A DNA stretch of 64,000 nucleotides from Bradyrhizobium sp. dw_78 (GTDB lineage Bacteria; Pseudomonadota; Alphaproteobacteria; Rhizobiales; Xanthobacteraceae), in NCBI RefSeq assembly GCF_018449525.1, contig NZ_JAAVUS010000002.1, forward strand, positions 496,001 to 560,000. The letters are read 5' to 3'. Below the pieces are notes generated by a model. That model did no database searches. It had not been told where the DNA came from and saw only the letters and a program-made list of their open reading frames with translations. Of the stretch, positions 40,858 through 50,413 are shown piece after piece. How positions within the stretch are numbered: the first letter of the stretch is position 1; every line of letters starts with the position of its first letter. A program made the translations under genes and the position numbers.

Positions 40858-43800
40858 TGGCGACGGCATCGGACACTCCCCGCGACCGCCAACCATGGCA
40901 GGGATCGTTATCCATTACGCGCCCCGCCGGCCAGGGCGCGGGCGGCGCATTCGAAACCTTCATCAAGATCACCGCCGACGGCTCGGTCATGGCCTTCAAC
41001 GGTCATGTCGATCTCGGCACCGGCATTCGCACCGCGCTTGGACAGATCGTCGCCGAGGAACTCGACGTGTCCTTTGCGCGCGTCGTCGTCGTGCTCGGCG
41101 ACACCTCGCGCGTCCCCAATCAGGGCGCGACGATTGCCAGCGAAACCATCCAGGTCACGGCGATTCCGCTGCGCAAGGCGGCGGCGCAGGCGCGGCACTT
41201 CCTGATTGCGCGCGCCGCCGAACAACTGGAATTGTCGGTCGAAGAGCTTTCCATCGAAGACGGCCTGATCCGCGGCATGGATAACCGCAGCGTCAGCTAT
41301 GGCGAACTGATTGCCGACGAGACCATCCGCCTCGAACTCGCGGACGACGTTCCGGTGAAGGCGGTCGGCGCCTACACCATCGTCGGGCAATCGATGCCGC
41401 GCGTCGATCTTCCGGCCAAGGCCACCGGCGAACTGGTCTATGTGCATGACATGCGCTTGCCCGGCATGCTGCATGGTCGCGTCGTGCGCCCGCCCTATGC
41501 CGGCGTCGATGCCGGCGCCTTTGTCGGCACCAGCCTGATCGCGATCGACGAAGCTTCGGTGCGACATATCCCAGGACTGGTCGCGATTGTCAGGATCGGC
41601 GATTTCGTCGGTGTCGTCGCCGAGCGCGAGGAGAATGCGATCAAGGCCGCCGCGCAGCTCAAACTGAGCTGGAAGCCGACGCCAACCCTGCCCGACCTGA
41701 AAGATGTCGAAACCGCGTTGCGCGCCAACCCGTCGACGCCGCGGACGCTGATCGACAAGGGCGACGTCGACGCCGCCCTGGCCGGTGCGGCGAAGCCGAT
41801 CGATCGGACCTATGTCTGGCCATACCAGATGCACGGCTCGATCGGCCCGTCCTGCGCGGTCGCGGATTATCAGGACGGGCACAGCCGGGTGTGGTCCGGC
41901 ACGCAGAACCCCCACGTCTTGCGCGTGGATCTTGCGCTGCTGATCGAGCGGCCGGAAACCGAGATCGACGTGATCCGGATGGAAGCGGCGGGCTGCTACG
42001 GCCGCAATTGCGCCGACGATGTCTCCGCCGACGCGCTACTGCTGTCACGCGCGGTCGGCCGCCCGGTTCGCGTGCAGTTGACCCGCGAACAGGAACACGC
42101 CTGGGAGCCGAAGGGCACCGGACAATTGATGGACGTCAAGGGCGGCCTGAACGCCGACGGCAACGTCGCCGGTTATGATTTCGCCACCCGCTATCCGTCG
42201 AACGGCGCACCGACGCTGGCGCTGCTGCTGACGGGAAGAATCAGCCCCGCCCCGGCCATATTCGAGATGGGCGACCGCACCGCGATCCCGCCTTACGACT
42301 ACGACCATCTGCGCGTGGTGGCGCATGACATGCCGCCAATCGTTCGCGCATCATGGCTTCGCGGCGTCTCGGCGCTGCCGAACACCTTTGCCCACGAGTC
42401 CTATATCGATGAGCTGGCGAACGAGGCCGGCGTCGATCCGATCGAATACCGGCTGCGCTATCTGAAAGACCCACGCGCCGTCGATCTCGTCAAGGCAGTC
42501 GCCGAACGCGCCGGGTGGACGCCGCGTCCGGTGCGGCAGGAGCCGGTCCCCGAAGGGGATATCGTGCGCGGGCGGGGTTTTGCCTATGCGCTTTATGTAC
42601 ACAGCAAGTTCCCGGGATTCGGCGCGGCATGGTCGGCATGGGTCGCCGATGTCGCCGTCAACAAGGCGACCGGCGATGTCAGCGTCACGCGCGTGGTCGC
42701 CGGCCAGGATTCCGGCCTGATGATCAATCCGGACGGCGTCCGGCACCAGATCCACGGCAACATCGTTCAATCGACCAGCCGCGTTCTGATGGAGCAGGTC
42801 TCCTTCGACCGCAACGCGGTGACCAGCCGGGAATGGGGTGCTTACCCCATCATCACATTCGCAAACGTCCCCAAGATCGATGTCCTGATGCTGCCGCGCC
42901 AGGATCAGCCGCCGCTCGGCGTCGGCGAATCCGCCTCGGTTCCGAGCGCAGCCGCGATCGCCAATGCCATCTTTGATGCGACCGGCGTGCGCTTCCGCGA
43001 ATTGCCGTTCACGCCGGAACGGATTCTCCGGGGATTGCGCGGCGACGAGCAGACGACACCGAGCGTACTGCCCGCCCCGGTCGCGACGCCGACACCCCCG
43101 ATCGACAGATGGCAAAATCCGTTTGCCGGCCGGCGCGGCCTGTTCGCGGGCGTCGCGGCGTTGTGCGCCGCAGTCGTCGGCATCGGCGCCGCCGTGCTGC
43201 CGTGGCGGACGATCGCGCCAATCATCCGGCCGGACCCATCGGTCTATTCGGCCGAAACCATTGCCCGCGGTCGGCAACTGGCCGCGCTCGGCGACTGCGC
43301 CGTCTGCCACACCGAAACCAACGGCATCGTCAACGCCGGCGGCCGGCCATTGGAGACTCCGTTCGGCACCATCTACAGCCCCAACATCACACCCGATGTC
43401 GAGACCGGCATCGGCGCTTGGTCGTATCCCGCATTCGAACGCGCCATGCGCGAGGGCATTCATCGCGACGGCCGCCATTTGTATCCTGCGTTGCCCTACA
43501 CGCATTTTGCCAAGACCACCGATGCCGACCTTCAGGCACTTTATGCGTTCCTGATGGCACAGGCGCCGGTGCATGCCGACGCGCCGAAAACGGCGTTAAA
43601 GTTTCCCTTTAATCTTCGCCCGCTGATGGCGGGATGGAATGCGCTATTCCATCAAGCAAGCGCGTTCCAGGCCGACCCGGCGAAATCGGAAGCCTGGAAT
43701 CGCGGCGCCTATCTGGTCGAAGGCCTCGGCCATTGCGCCGCCTGTCATTCGCCGCGCAACGCGCTCGGGGCGGAAAAGGCAAATGCCTATCTCGCCGGCG

Positions 43801-44423
43801 GATTTGCCGAAGGATGGGAAGCGCCGCCGCTGACCTCGCTGTCGCAGGCGCCGATCCCATGGAGCCAGGATGAACTGTTCGCCTATCTACGGAGCGGCGA
43901 ATCCCGTTTCCACGGCGTCGCCGCGGGCCCGATGGCCCCGGTGGTGAAGGAACTGGCGGCTGTTCCGGATCAGGATATCCGCGCCATCGCCGTCTATCTC
44001 GGCTCGTTCAACGACAATGCGATCGACCGGCCGGCGCAGGACGCGCTCGCCGCCCGGCTTGAAACGGCGACCGGCACCCGAACCACAGCGCCCGCGTCGG
44101 CCGGCGCCCGCCTCTACCAGGGGGCCTGCGCGGTTTGCCACGAGACCGGCGGCGCGCCGCTGTTCGGCAGCCGGCCGTCACTGGCGCTGAACAGCAATCT
44201 GCACAGCGCCCTGCCGGACAATCTGATCCAGATTATCCTGCACGGGATTGCGTCACCCGTGTCGAGCGACCTAGGCTATATGCCCGGCTTCAAGGACAGC
44301 CTGAGCGATGCGCATGTTGCGGAACTCGTATCCTATCTCCGGCGGCAATTTGCCCCGGACAAGCCAGACTGGACCGATGTGGGAGCTGCCGTCGAGCGGG
44401 TCAAACAGGGAACGCCAGACTAA
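40857..44423 (+). CDS. nicB: nicotinate hydroxylase large subunit with C-terminal cytochrome c domains, NicB-like
   Basis: 1188 residues. Residues about 1-720 form the molybdopterin-binding domain (FIKITADGSVMAFNGHVDLGTGI; active-site loop GVGESASVPSAAAIANAI). A membrane segment follows (LFAGVAALCAAVVGIGAAVLPW, near 760-780), then three cytochrome c heme motifs: CAVCH, CAACH and CAVCH. This is the NicB layout of P. putida, a MoCo protein fused to a three-heme cytochrome c. Electrons would go from nicotinate via the small subunit to the hemes and on to a cytochrome oxidase. Other isoquinoline- or aldehyde-type Mo enzymes with fused cytochrome exist, but the context supports nicotinate. Confidence 0.85.
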   Translation: MATASDTPRDRQPWQGSLSITRPAGQGAGGAFETFIKITADGSVMAFNGHVDLGTGIRTALGQIVAEELDVSFARVVVVLGDTSRVPNQGATIASETIQVTAIPLRKAAAQARHFLIARAAEQLELSVEELSIEDGLIRGMDNRSVSYGELIADETIRLELADDVPVKAVGAYTIVGQSMPRVDLPAKATGELVYVHDMRLPGMLHGRVVRPPYAGVDAGAFVGTSLIAIDEASVRHIPGLVAIVRIGDFVGVVAEREENAIKAAAQLKLSWKPTPTLPDLKDVETALRANPSTPRTLIDKGDVDAALAGAAKPIDRTYVWPYQMHGSIGPSCAVADYQDGHSRVWSGTQNPHVLRVDLALLIERPETEIDVIRMEAAGCYGRNCADDVSADALLLSRAVGRPVRVQLTREQEHAWEPKGTGQLMDVKGGLNADGNVAGYDFATRYPSNGAPTLALLLTGRISPAPAIFEMGDRTAIPPYDYDHLRVVAHDMPPIVRASWLRGVSALPNTFAHESYIDELANEAGVDPIEYRLRYLKDPRAVDLVKAVAERAGWTPRPVRQEPVPEGDIVRGRGFAYALYVHSKFPGFGAAWSAWVADVAVNKATGDVSVTRVVAGQDSGLMINPDGVRHQIHGNIVQSTSRVLMEQVSFDRNAVTSREWGAYPIITFANVPKIDVLMLPRQDQPPLGVGESASVPSAAAIANAIFDATGVRFRELPFTPERILRGLRGDEQTTPSVLPAPVATPTPPIDRWQNPFAGRRGLFAGVAALCAAVVGIGAAVLPWRTIAPIIRPDPSVYSAETIARGRQLAALGDCAVCHTETNGIVNAGGRPLETPFGTIYSPNITPDVETGIGAWSYPAFERAMREGIHRDGRHLYPALPYTHFAKTTDADLQALYAFLMAQAPVHADAPKTALKFPFNLRPLMAGWNALFHQASAFQADPAKSEAWNRGAYLVEGLGHCAACHSPRNALGAEKANAYLAGGFAEGWEAPPLTSLSQAPIPWSQDELFAYLRSGESRFHGVAAGPMAPVVKELAAVPDQDIRAIAVYLGSFNDNAIDRPAQDALAARLETATGTRTTAPASAGARLYQGACAVCHETGGAPLFGSRPSLALNSNLHSALPDNLIQIILHGIASPVSSDLGYMPGFKDSLSDAHVAELVSYLRRQFAPDKPDWTDVGAAVERVKQGTPD

Positions 44424-44426
44424 GCT

Positions 44427-44466
44427 CCCCGCAAGAAACCCACTGGTTGCATGGTTTCCGGCGGGG
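44427..44466 (+). other. long hairpin in the nicB-pncB gap
   Basis: Arms CCCCGC (44427-44432) and GAAACC (44435-44440) pair with GGTTTC (44453-44458) and GCGGGG (44461-44466), with a 2x2 internal loop and a 12-base terminal loop. It lies 12 bases before pncB. There is no T run, so it is not a classic terminator; it could affect RNA stability or act as an attenuator between catabolic nicAB and biosynthetic pncB. Function is unknown. Confidence 0.5.
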
Positions 44467-44478
44467 TAGAGTTGGAGC

Positions 44479-45783
44479 ATGACAGTTACCGATATTGCGG
44501 CCCGGACCTATAATCATGGCTGGCGGCTGGATCCGATCGTCCGCAGCCTGCTCGATACCGATTTCTACAAGCTGCTGATGCAGCAGATGATCCGGGAATT
44601 CTATCCGCAGACCCGTACGACCTTTTCGGTCATCAATCGAAGCCGGCATGTGCGGCTCGCCGAGATCATCGACGAAGGCGAACTTCGCGCCCAGCTCGAT
44701 CACGCCCGCACCATCCGCTTCAGCAAGAAGGAGCTGATCTGGCTCGCCGGTAACACGTTCTACGGCAAGACCCAGATGTTCTCGCCGGACTTCATCGGCT
44801 GGCTCGGTCATTTCCAGCTTCCCGAATATGAGCTGCACAAGGTCGACGGCCAGTACGAGCTGCATTTCCACGGCCCGTGGACGCACACGACGATGTGGGA
44901 GATCCCGGCGCTCGCCATCCTGAACGAGCTGCGCTCGCGCGCCATCATGAAAGGGCAAGGCCGTTTCGCCCTCGATGTGCTGTATGCCCGCGCCAAGGCC
45001 AAGCTCTGGACCAAGGTCGAGCGGCTGCGCAAGCTGGAAGGTCTGCGCCTTTCCGATTTCGGCACACGCCGCCGCCACGGTTTTCTGTGGCAGCGCTGGT
45101 GCGTCGAGGCCGTGAAAGAAGGCCTTGGGCCGTCCTTCACCGGCACCTCGAACGTCCTGCTGGCGATGGATAACGATCTGGAAGCGATCGGGACCAATGC
45201 GCATGAACTGCCGATGGTGGCGGCCGCGCTGGCGAATGACGACACCGAGTTGCGCTGGGCGCCCTACCGCGTCCTCGATCAATGGCGCCATACCTATGGC
45301 GGCAACCTGCTGGTTGCGCTTCCCGATGCGTTCGGCACCACACCGTTCCTGCGCGATGCGCCCGAATGGGTCGCGGACTGGACCGGCTTCCGGCCGGATA
45401 GCGCGCCGCCGATCGCGGCGGGAGAACAAATCATCAAGTGGTGGAAGCAGAACGGCCGCGATCCCAAGGAAAAGCTTCTGGTTTTCTCCGACGGCATGGA
45501 TGTCGGATCGATCGAGGAGACCTATCATCATTTCGCCGGCCGGGTCAGGATCAGCTTCGGTTGGGGCACCAACCTGACCAATGATTTCGTCGGCTGCGCG
45601 CCGGACAATTCCACCAATCTCGATCCGATCTCGATCGTCTGCAAGGTGACATCGGTCGATGGCCGGCCGGCGGTCAAACTCTCGGACAATCCGGAAAAGG
45701 CCACCGGCATCCCGTCCGAGACCGACCGTTACCTGCGCGTTTTTGGCAACGCCGACCGCGTCCGCACCGCGGTATCGGTTTAA
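44479..45783 (+). CDS. pncB: nicotinate phosphoribosyltransferase
   Basis: 434 residues with the NAPRTase fold: the N-terminal [20 protein letters not shown], a central GTSNVLLAM, and [10 protein letters not shown] with [12 protein letters not shown] near the C-terminus. It converts nicotinate and PRPP (with ATP) to nicotinate mononucleotide for NAD salvage in the cytoplasm. It lies 55 bases after nicB in the same direction. The presence of this salvage gene at the end of the catabolic operon suggests that both draw on imported nicotinate; whether they share a transcript is not known. Confidence 0.95.
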   Translation: MTVTDIAARTYNHGWRLDPIVRSLLDTDFYKLLMQQMIREFYPQTRTTFSVINRSRHVRLAEIIDEGELRAQLDHARTIRFSKKELIWLAGNTFYGKTQMFSPDFIGWLGHFQLPEYELHKVDGQYELHFHGPWTHTTMWEIPALAILNELRSRAIMKGQGRFALDVLYARAKAKLWTKVERLRKLEGLRLSDFGTRRRHGFLWQRWCVEAVKEGLGPSFTGTSNVLLAMDNDLEAIGTNAHELPMVAAALANDDTELRWAPYRVLDQWRHTYGGNLLVALPDAFGTTPFLRDAPEWVADWTGFRPDSAPPIAAGEQIIKWWKQNGRDPKEKLLVFSDGMDVGSIEETYHHFAGRVRISFGWGTNLTNDFVGCAPDNSTNLDPISIVCKVTSVDGRPAVKLSDNPEKATGIPSETDRYLRVFGNADRVRTAVSV

Positions 45784-45887
45784 CCGGACCAAGCCAAGCC
45801 TGTCCCGCCCCGCTGACATTCCCCGCGCGCGCCGCGATCATTGTTCTGATAAGCAACCCAAGCTTTGAGATCGCGCAGACGAATTAC

Positions 45888-46409
45888 ATGAAACCATCGG
45901 CAGTCCTCTTGTTCCTGATCCTGCTTCTTGGCGGCTCTTCCGCTGCGCAATCATCCCCCGCCGAAATGATTTCGGATTTTCGCCTGAAGCACGGCGAAGG
46001 ACGCGTCAGCATCGACGCCACGCTCAACCGGATCGCGCTGCAACAGGCCAGAGCGATGGCTGCAAAAGACACGCTCGATCACGACGTGCTGGGATCGTTC
46101 AGTTCGCGCATATCATCGGCGGGAGCCGGACGCGCTGCGGAAAATATCGCTTACGGCTACGACAGTTTCGAAAAGACGCTCGCTCAATGGATTAACTCGA
46201 CGGAACATCGCAAGAATCTCCTGCTGCACAACGCCTCGCGTGTCGGCGTCGCCAGCGTCAGGAACGACGCCTCGCATCGCACCTATTGGGCAATGGAAAT
46301 CGCAGGCGACTATGAATCCCCGCGGGCGGGCTCGGCCGGGAGAACCGCGGCCAAAAGAAAGCCCTCCGCTCGATCCTGTCGCGCCAGACTCCCCGGCATC
46401 TGCTTTTGA
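45888..46409 (+). CDS. secreted CAP-domain (SCP/PR1-like) protein
   Basis: 173 residues with a signal peptide (FLILLLGGSSAAQSS). The CAP domain is shown by ISDFRLKHGEGRVSIDATLNRIALQQARAMAAKDTLDHD, then AENIAYGYDSFEKTLAQWINSTEHRKNLLL. It ends in a basic tail (AKRKPSARSCRAR). Bacterial CAP proteins of this type (YkwD-like) are exported and of unknown role. It lies alone between pncB and a 344-bp empty stretch. Confidence 0.85.
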   Translation: MKPSAVLLFLILLLGGSSAAQSSPAEMISDFRLKHGEGRVSIDATLNRIALQQARAMAAKDTLDHDVLGSFSSRISSAGAGRAAENIAYGYDSFEKTLAQWINSTEHRKNLLLHNASRVGVASVRNDASHRTYWAMEIAGDYESPRAGSAGRTAAKRKPSARSCRARLPGICF

Positions 46410-46753
46410 AGCCATCCTGACGCAGGGCCGATCCGGCCGAGGGCCGCACGCACAAAACCGTCAAACGGAGCGCTTCACTTCAACTTCTCGTTAACCAAGT
46501 TACGCCAGCCTCGCATCATGCAACCAAACCAGGCCTGGTCCGGCAATCGGATGAGAAAGCCGCCAAGCGTAACGCCCGCGCGGCTTTGTTCTCGCGGAAA
46601 TCCCGATGGCTCCGTCAAAATCACCCGTGTTGCAATTGAGTCGCGCAGCCGGGAAAAAGAGCGCCGCCAGGAGGTCTTCGGTTTGCGGATGCGAAGGTGG
46701 AGACTATACGTCCGGCGGGGCCTTGTGGCTGGTGCGCCTTTGGCGAGGAACTC
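46410..46753. other. gap without a recognisable gene
   Basis: I see no coding frame with a good start, no tRNA and no strong terminator in these 344 bases. A few small GC-rich stems are present. It separates the CAP-domain gene from the two tandem alpha/beta-hydrolase-like genes, and probably contains their promoter. Confidence 0.4.
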
Positions 46754-47515
46754 ATGAAATTACATAAAGGTAACATGGTGTTTTCAGGCAGGTTTTCGTT
46801 CCTGTCGATGCCATGGTTGGATTCGCTGAAAGCCGCCGCGGTCGCCGTGCTGCTGCTCGGCCTGCCGATCAATCTGGGCGCGGCCCACGCGGCACCCGCA
46901 GCACCACCACCAGGCGCTCACGTTTTTCTGGTCCGCGGGGTTCTCAACATCTTCTCGCTCGGCATGGACCAGATGGCATACCGGCTGCAACAGCAGGGCA
47001 TCACCGCCACTGTCCATAACCACATATTCTGGGCCTCGATCGCGGACGAAGCCGCGGCCGAATACAAAAGCGGCCGCATCCAGACCATCATCCTGGTCGG
47101 GCACTCATCGGGCGCGACGGTGCTGCCCGATATCGTCGCACGGCTGGATCGGCAAGGGATTCCTGTCAAATTGGCGGTCGGCCTCGACTCGGTGTTCCAT
47201 ACCAGCCTCACCGGCCGGGTCGGACGCTATATCAATTACTACGTCGGCAACGGCGCCGGCACCCGTGTTGCAGAGGCCAAGGGCTTCAGCGGCAAGCTTG
47301 AGAATGTCGACGTTGAGACGGTGCCCGGTATCTCGCACCTGTCGATCGACAAGAACGGCCTCATTCAACAGAAGGTGATCGCGGAGATCGACGCCGCCGT
47401 GCGCAGCGGGCCGGGCCCGGTGCGGGCAGCCAAGAAAGCGCAGCCGGTTGCAGCCATAGCCCCGCAGCGTCCAGGCACGCGGAGCGCAGCGGCAGCGGCC
47501 GCTACCGCCAATTGA
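46754..47515 (+). CDS. exported alpha/beta-hydrolase-like protein, first of a tandem pair
   Basis: 253 residues from ATG 46754 (GAGGAA upstream). A membrane-spanning or signal segment (LKAAAVAVLLLGLPINLGAAHA) is followed by HVFLVRGVLNIFSLGMDQMAYRLQQQGI, a nucleophile-elbow-like GHSSGA (near residue 120) and a C-terminal SHLSIDKN with a candidate histidine. The layout matches the next gene, so the two are paralogues. The C-terminus is alanine- and proline-rich. The substrate is unknown; relatives are called lipases or PGAP1-like. Confidence 0.75.
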   Translation: MKLHKGNMVFSGRFSFLSMPWLDSLKAAAVAVLLLGLPINLGAAHAAPAAPPPGAHVFLVRGVLNIFSLGMDQMAYRLQQQGITATVHNHIFWASIADEAAAEYKSGRIQTIILVGHSSGATVLPDIVARLDRQGIPVKLAVGLDSVFHTSLTGRVGRYINYYVGNGAGTRVAEAKGFSGKLENVDVETVPGISHLSIDKNGLIQQKVIAEIDAAVRSGPGPVRAAKKAQPVAAIAPQRPGTRSAAAAAATAN

Positions 47516-47640
47516 TCGGCCTGCCGAACGCCGCAACCGGCGTTCGGCAATGCCTCAAATTCCGCTCATTCCTCGGCAATTCAGCATCGAGCCGCGGCGA
47601 GCGGCTCGCTTCGGCGTCGTCGGCGCCAATATCGGCGAAT

Positions 47641-48663
47641 GTGCGGGCAGTGAAAACCAGACAAATTCGTCCCAAACAGGTTGCGGCGTTCCTGATCGCG
47701 GCGATGATTGCCGTCTATTTCAGCGGCGGAAGCCTGCACCCGGCGCTCGCGGGCCCAACCGCCGCCGCCAGGGAAGCTGCAGCGCAGGTCACGGACCGGC
47801 TGCCTCCGCAAGCGAACATCGGTTTGCCGGGCACCCATCCCGCCGCGGCACCGCCGGTAACGGAACAGCCGCCGGTGGTGCCGCGGGGGCGCGCCTATCT
47901 GTTCCGGGGGGCGCTTGGGCCGATTTTCTCGCGCGGCATGGATGCGCTGACGGAGAAGATCCAGCGCGCCGGCATCACGGCCGATGTCTACGAATTCACC
48001 ATCTGCGAACTGGTGGCCTCATGGGCGATCGATGACTACAAAAAAGATCCCCAGCCGATCATCCTGATCGGTCACTCGATGGGCGGACGTTGCGCCGTGC
48101 TGTTCTCGGAGAAGCTTCAAGACCAGGGCATTCCGGTCAGCCTGGTCGTCAGCATCGATCCCGCTCACATGACCCCTGACGTCCCGCCCAACGTCGAGCG
48201 TTACATCAATATCTTTATCTCGACGCAAATTCTCGGTGGCGGCGACATCAAGCAGGTGGCAGGTTTTCCTGGCCATTACGCCAGCTATGACATGGCCCAA
48301 CATGACGAGATCTCGCATATTACGATCGACAAGATGGACCTGGTCCATCAACAGATCGTTGCCAAGATCCTGCAACTCTCCGCAACGCCGGCAAAGGTCG
48401 ATGGTGAGATATTCCCGCTGCGCTATGTCGTGCCGCCGAAGGAACAGATCGAGCTGTGGGATAGCGGCACGGCCATAGCGGCGCGCTCGGGCGATACACT
48501 GAAAACCCTGGCGCAACAATACGGCCTGCCGCTGTGGGCGCTGACCCAGATCAACCAACGGATTCCGGAAACCGCGCCGCTTGCCGCCGGCCAGCGCGTG
48601 ATCATTCCGCGCCATCTGCTGCCGGTCGCCGATATTGCCGAGCCGAGTTCGGCCCGGCGCTAA
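47641..48663 (+). CDS. exported alpha/beta-hydrolase-like protein with a C-terminal LysM-like domain
   Basis: About 340 residues; GTG 47641 is used though 47650 or an upstream start is possible. A hydrophobic segment (VAAFLIAAMIAVYFSGG) and a proline-rich linker precede RAYLFRGALGPIFSRGMDALTEKIQRAGI, GHSMGG with the nucleophile serine, and ISHITIDKMDL. The end (ARSGDTLKTLAQQYGLPLWALTQINQR, then AAGQRVIIP) reads as a LysM-like peptidoglycan-binding domain that its twin lacks. A cell-wall-located hydrolase is likely. Confidence 0.75.
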   Translation: MRAVKTRQIRPKQVAAFLIAAMIAVYFSGGSLHPALAGPTAAAREAAAQVTDRLPPQANIGLPGTHPAAAPPVTEQPPVVPRGRAYLFRGALGPIFSRGMDALTEKIQRAGITADVYEFTICELVASWAIDDYKKDPQPIILIGHSMGGRCAVLFSEKLQDQGIPVSLVVSIDPAHMTPDVPPNVERYINIFISTQILGGGDIKQVAGFPGHYASYDMAQHDEISHITIDKMDLVHQQIVAKILQLSATPAKVDGEIFPLRYVVPPKEQIELWDSGTAIAARSGDTLKTLAQQYGLPLWALTQINQRIPETAPLAAGQRVIIPRHLLPVADIAEPSSARR

Positions 48664-48670
48664 AATCTTA

Positions 48671-48768
48671 TCGGTTCTGACGGAATCAAAACCGAGGCTC
48701 ACCTCTTTTGTTTTGACGCGTTTTCTTCAGGCGAACCGGCCTCCGCTTCGCCCGAAAACGCTCTGGAC
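48671..48768. repeat. dispersed intergenic repeat copy
   Basis: Begins TCGGTTCTGACGGAATCAAAA, passes GTTTTGACGCGTTTTCTTCA, and ends CGAAAACGCTCTGG. It matches the repeats at 26411 and 63394. It lies between the convergent ends of the LysM-hydrolase and the ICMT-like gene and may act as a bidirectional terminator-like element. Confidence 0.7.
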
Positions 48769-48771
48769 TAA

Positions 48772-49395
48772 CTAAAAGTGAAGGAACGGCACGATCATCG
48801 GCACCCGGCGACAATAGGGTCCGTAGTTCTCCGGGCCGAGTTCGGCGGTGAGGAAGACCTCCTCCATGCGCGCCTTCTGCCACTCGCCGAACGAGATGAA
48901 AATCGCGCCCAGCAGCGCTGTCCATGTCCCAACGGCGACGCCGGTCGCCAGAAGCGCGAGGATCAGGCCGGTATAGATGGGATGGCGCACCAGCCCGTAG
49001 GGTCCGGTATCGACGATGCGGTGGTCTTCCTTGTGCGTGATGGCATTGGACCAGTAGCGCCCGAGATGAATGCGCCCCCACCAGGTGAAGGAGATACCGA
49101 TCACGACCACGACGGCCGCGACATAAGTGCCGATGTTGCCGAGGTCGTAGAGCGGCTTTTCTTCCAGCGCTTGCGCAAGCCACGGCGACAGCAGGATCGC
49201 GCCGACCAGAATGGGCAGGCGATAAACCCATGAATCCAGGGTCGGCACATAGTTCTTGGTCCGTCCGGACCAGAAAGCCGCAACGACCCAGCTGATGACC
49301 CAGGCGAGCCAGATCAGCGCCAGCAATTTCGTGGGCCAGGTGACAATCCAGCCGCTCAGGATGGCGTTATAGATTTCGCCGGGTTGACTAAGCAT
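48772..49395 (-). CDS. isoprenylcysteine carboxyl methyltransferase (ICMT) family membrane protein
   Basis: 207 residues with about five membrane segments and the signature TGPYGLVRHPIYTGLILALLATGVAVG plus GPENYGPYCRRVPMIVPF. The family of bacterial ICMT-like proteins methylates small or lipid substrates; the bacterial substrate is not known. It overlaps the epimerase gene by 8 bases, so they are coupled. Confidence 0.85.
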   Translation of the reverse strand: MLSQPGEIYNAILSGWIVTWPTKLLALIWLAWVISWVVAAFWSGRTKNYVPTLDSWVYRLPILVGAILLSPWLAQALEEKPLYDLGNIGTYVAAVVVVIGISFTWWGRIHLGRYWSNAITHKEDHRIVDTGPYGLVRHPIYTGLILALLATGVAVGTWTALLGAIFISFGEWQKARMEEVFLTAELGPENYGPYCRRVPMIVPFLHF

Positions 49396-50392
49396 GTTTC
49401 AGAATCCGGCTGAGGGGGACATCCATCATGTGGGCAATGGTTTCTCGCAAAACAGACTCGACGGGACGCGGAGCATAGCCGAGTTCACGCTTCGCCTTCT
49501 CGATTGAAAGCGCCGACGCCCGCCGCGCGATCCGGACGCCTTCCACCGTCGCCGCAGGCGTGCGACGCGTTACATAATCCGCCTTGAACTCGATGATCGA
49601 AGCGGCCAGTTGCGCGAGCAGACCGGGAACCGGAATGAACAGCTTGCGGCGACCATTGACCGCCGCCATCAGCGCCAGGATCCGGCTGAGCGGGACGCAG
49701 TCGCCGCCGAGAAGGTAGCGCTGCCCGACCCGCCCCTTCTCCATCGCGAGGATAAGGCCAACCGCCACATCGCGCACGTCGACCAGGTTCACGATGAAGT
49801 CGAGATACATCTGAAAGCGGCCATCACCGAGAAAATGCTGAAGCATGGCGGTCGGCGGCGTCAAATTGTGATCGTGCGGTCCGATCGGCATGGTCGGGCA
49901 ACCGACAATCACGGGAAAACCGGTTGCGGCAGCCTGCAATGCCAGCCTGTCGGCGAGCATTTTCGAGCGGGTATAGGGACCCGGCATTTCTTCGACCGTC
50001 AACGCGGCATCTTCCGCGGCGACGCCGTCCGTTTGTGAGGTACGGAACAGAATTGATTCGGTCGAGCAATGCATGAACCTGGCTACGCCGCGCTGACGGG
50101 CGGCGTCCAGAACGTTCTCGGTGCCGGTGAAGTTGACCGCGTGAAAATCCGCCTTGTCCGATTTCCACATGCCGGGCAGCCCGGCCAGATGATAGACCTC
50201 GTCGACGTCGGCCATCACCTCCTGCACCAGCCCCTTATCGAGCACCGAGCCCTGGACATAGTCGACCGCCGGCAAGGCGCGGGTCGGGAGCAGGACATCG
50301 AGAACGCGCACCTGGAGGCCCCGGGCGACAAGCTCGGATACCAGATGCTGCCCGATGAAGCCGCTGCCGCCCGTAACGAGTGCGCGTGTCAT
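49388..50392 (-). CDS. NAD-dependent epimerase/dehydratase, HpnA-like
   Basis: 334 residues of the extended SDR family: N-terminal Rossmann motif TGGSGFIGQHL, catalytic PYTRSKMLAD (YxxxK). The style is that of hopanoid-associated sugar epimerase HpnA, but no hopanoid genes are near, so this is tentative. It forms an operon with the ICMT-like gene (8-bp overlap) and the Mpo1-like gene (21-bp gap), a set that points to lipid modification. Confidence 0.8.
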   Translation of the reverse strand: MTRALVTGGSGFIGQHLVSELVARGLQVRVLDVLLPTRALPAVDYVQGSVLDKGLVQEVMADVDEVYHLAGLPGMWKSDKADFHAVNFTGTENVLDAARQRGVARFMHCSTESILFRTSQTDGVAAEDAALTVEEMPGPYTRSKMLADRLALQAAATGFPVIVGCPTMPIGPHDHNLTPPTAMLQHFLGDGRFQMYLDFIVNLVDVRDVAVGLILAMEKGRVGQRYLLGGDCVPLSRILALMAAVNGRRKLFIPVPGLLAQLAASIIEFKADYVTRRTPAATVEGVRIARRASALSIEKAKRELGYAPRPVESVLRETIAHMMDVPLSRILKHA

Positions 50393-50413
50393 GAATAGAG
50401 CTGTGTGTCTTGC

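Noticed and set aside
26542..45783. Pseudomonas-type nicotinate pathway (NicC, NicX, NicD, NicF, NicE)
   Set aside because: None of these later genes occur; instead hnr and ena predict the reductive route.
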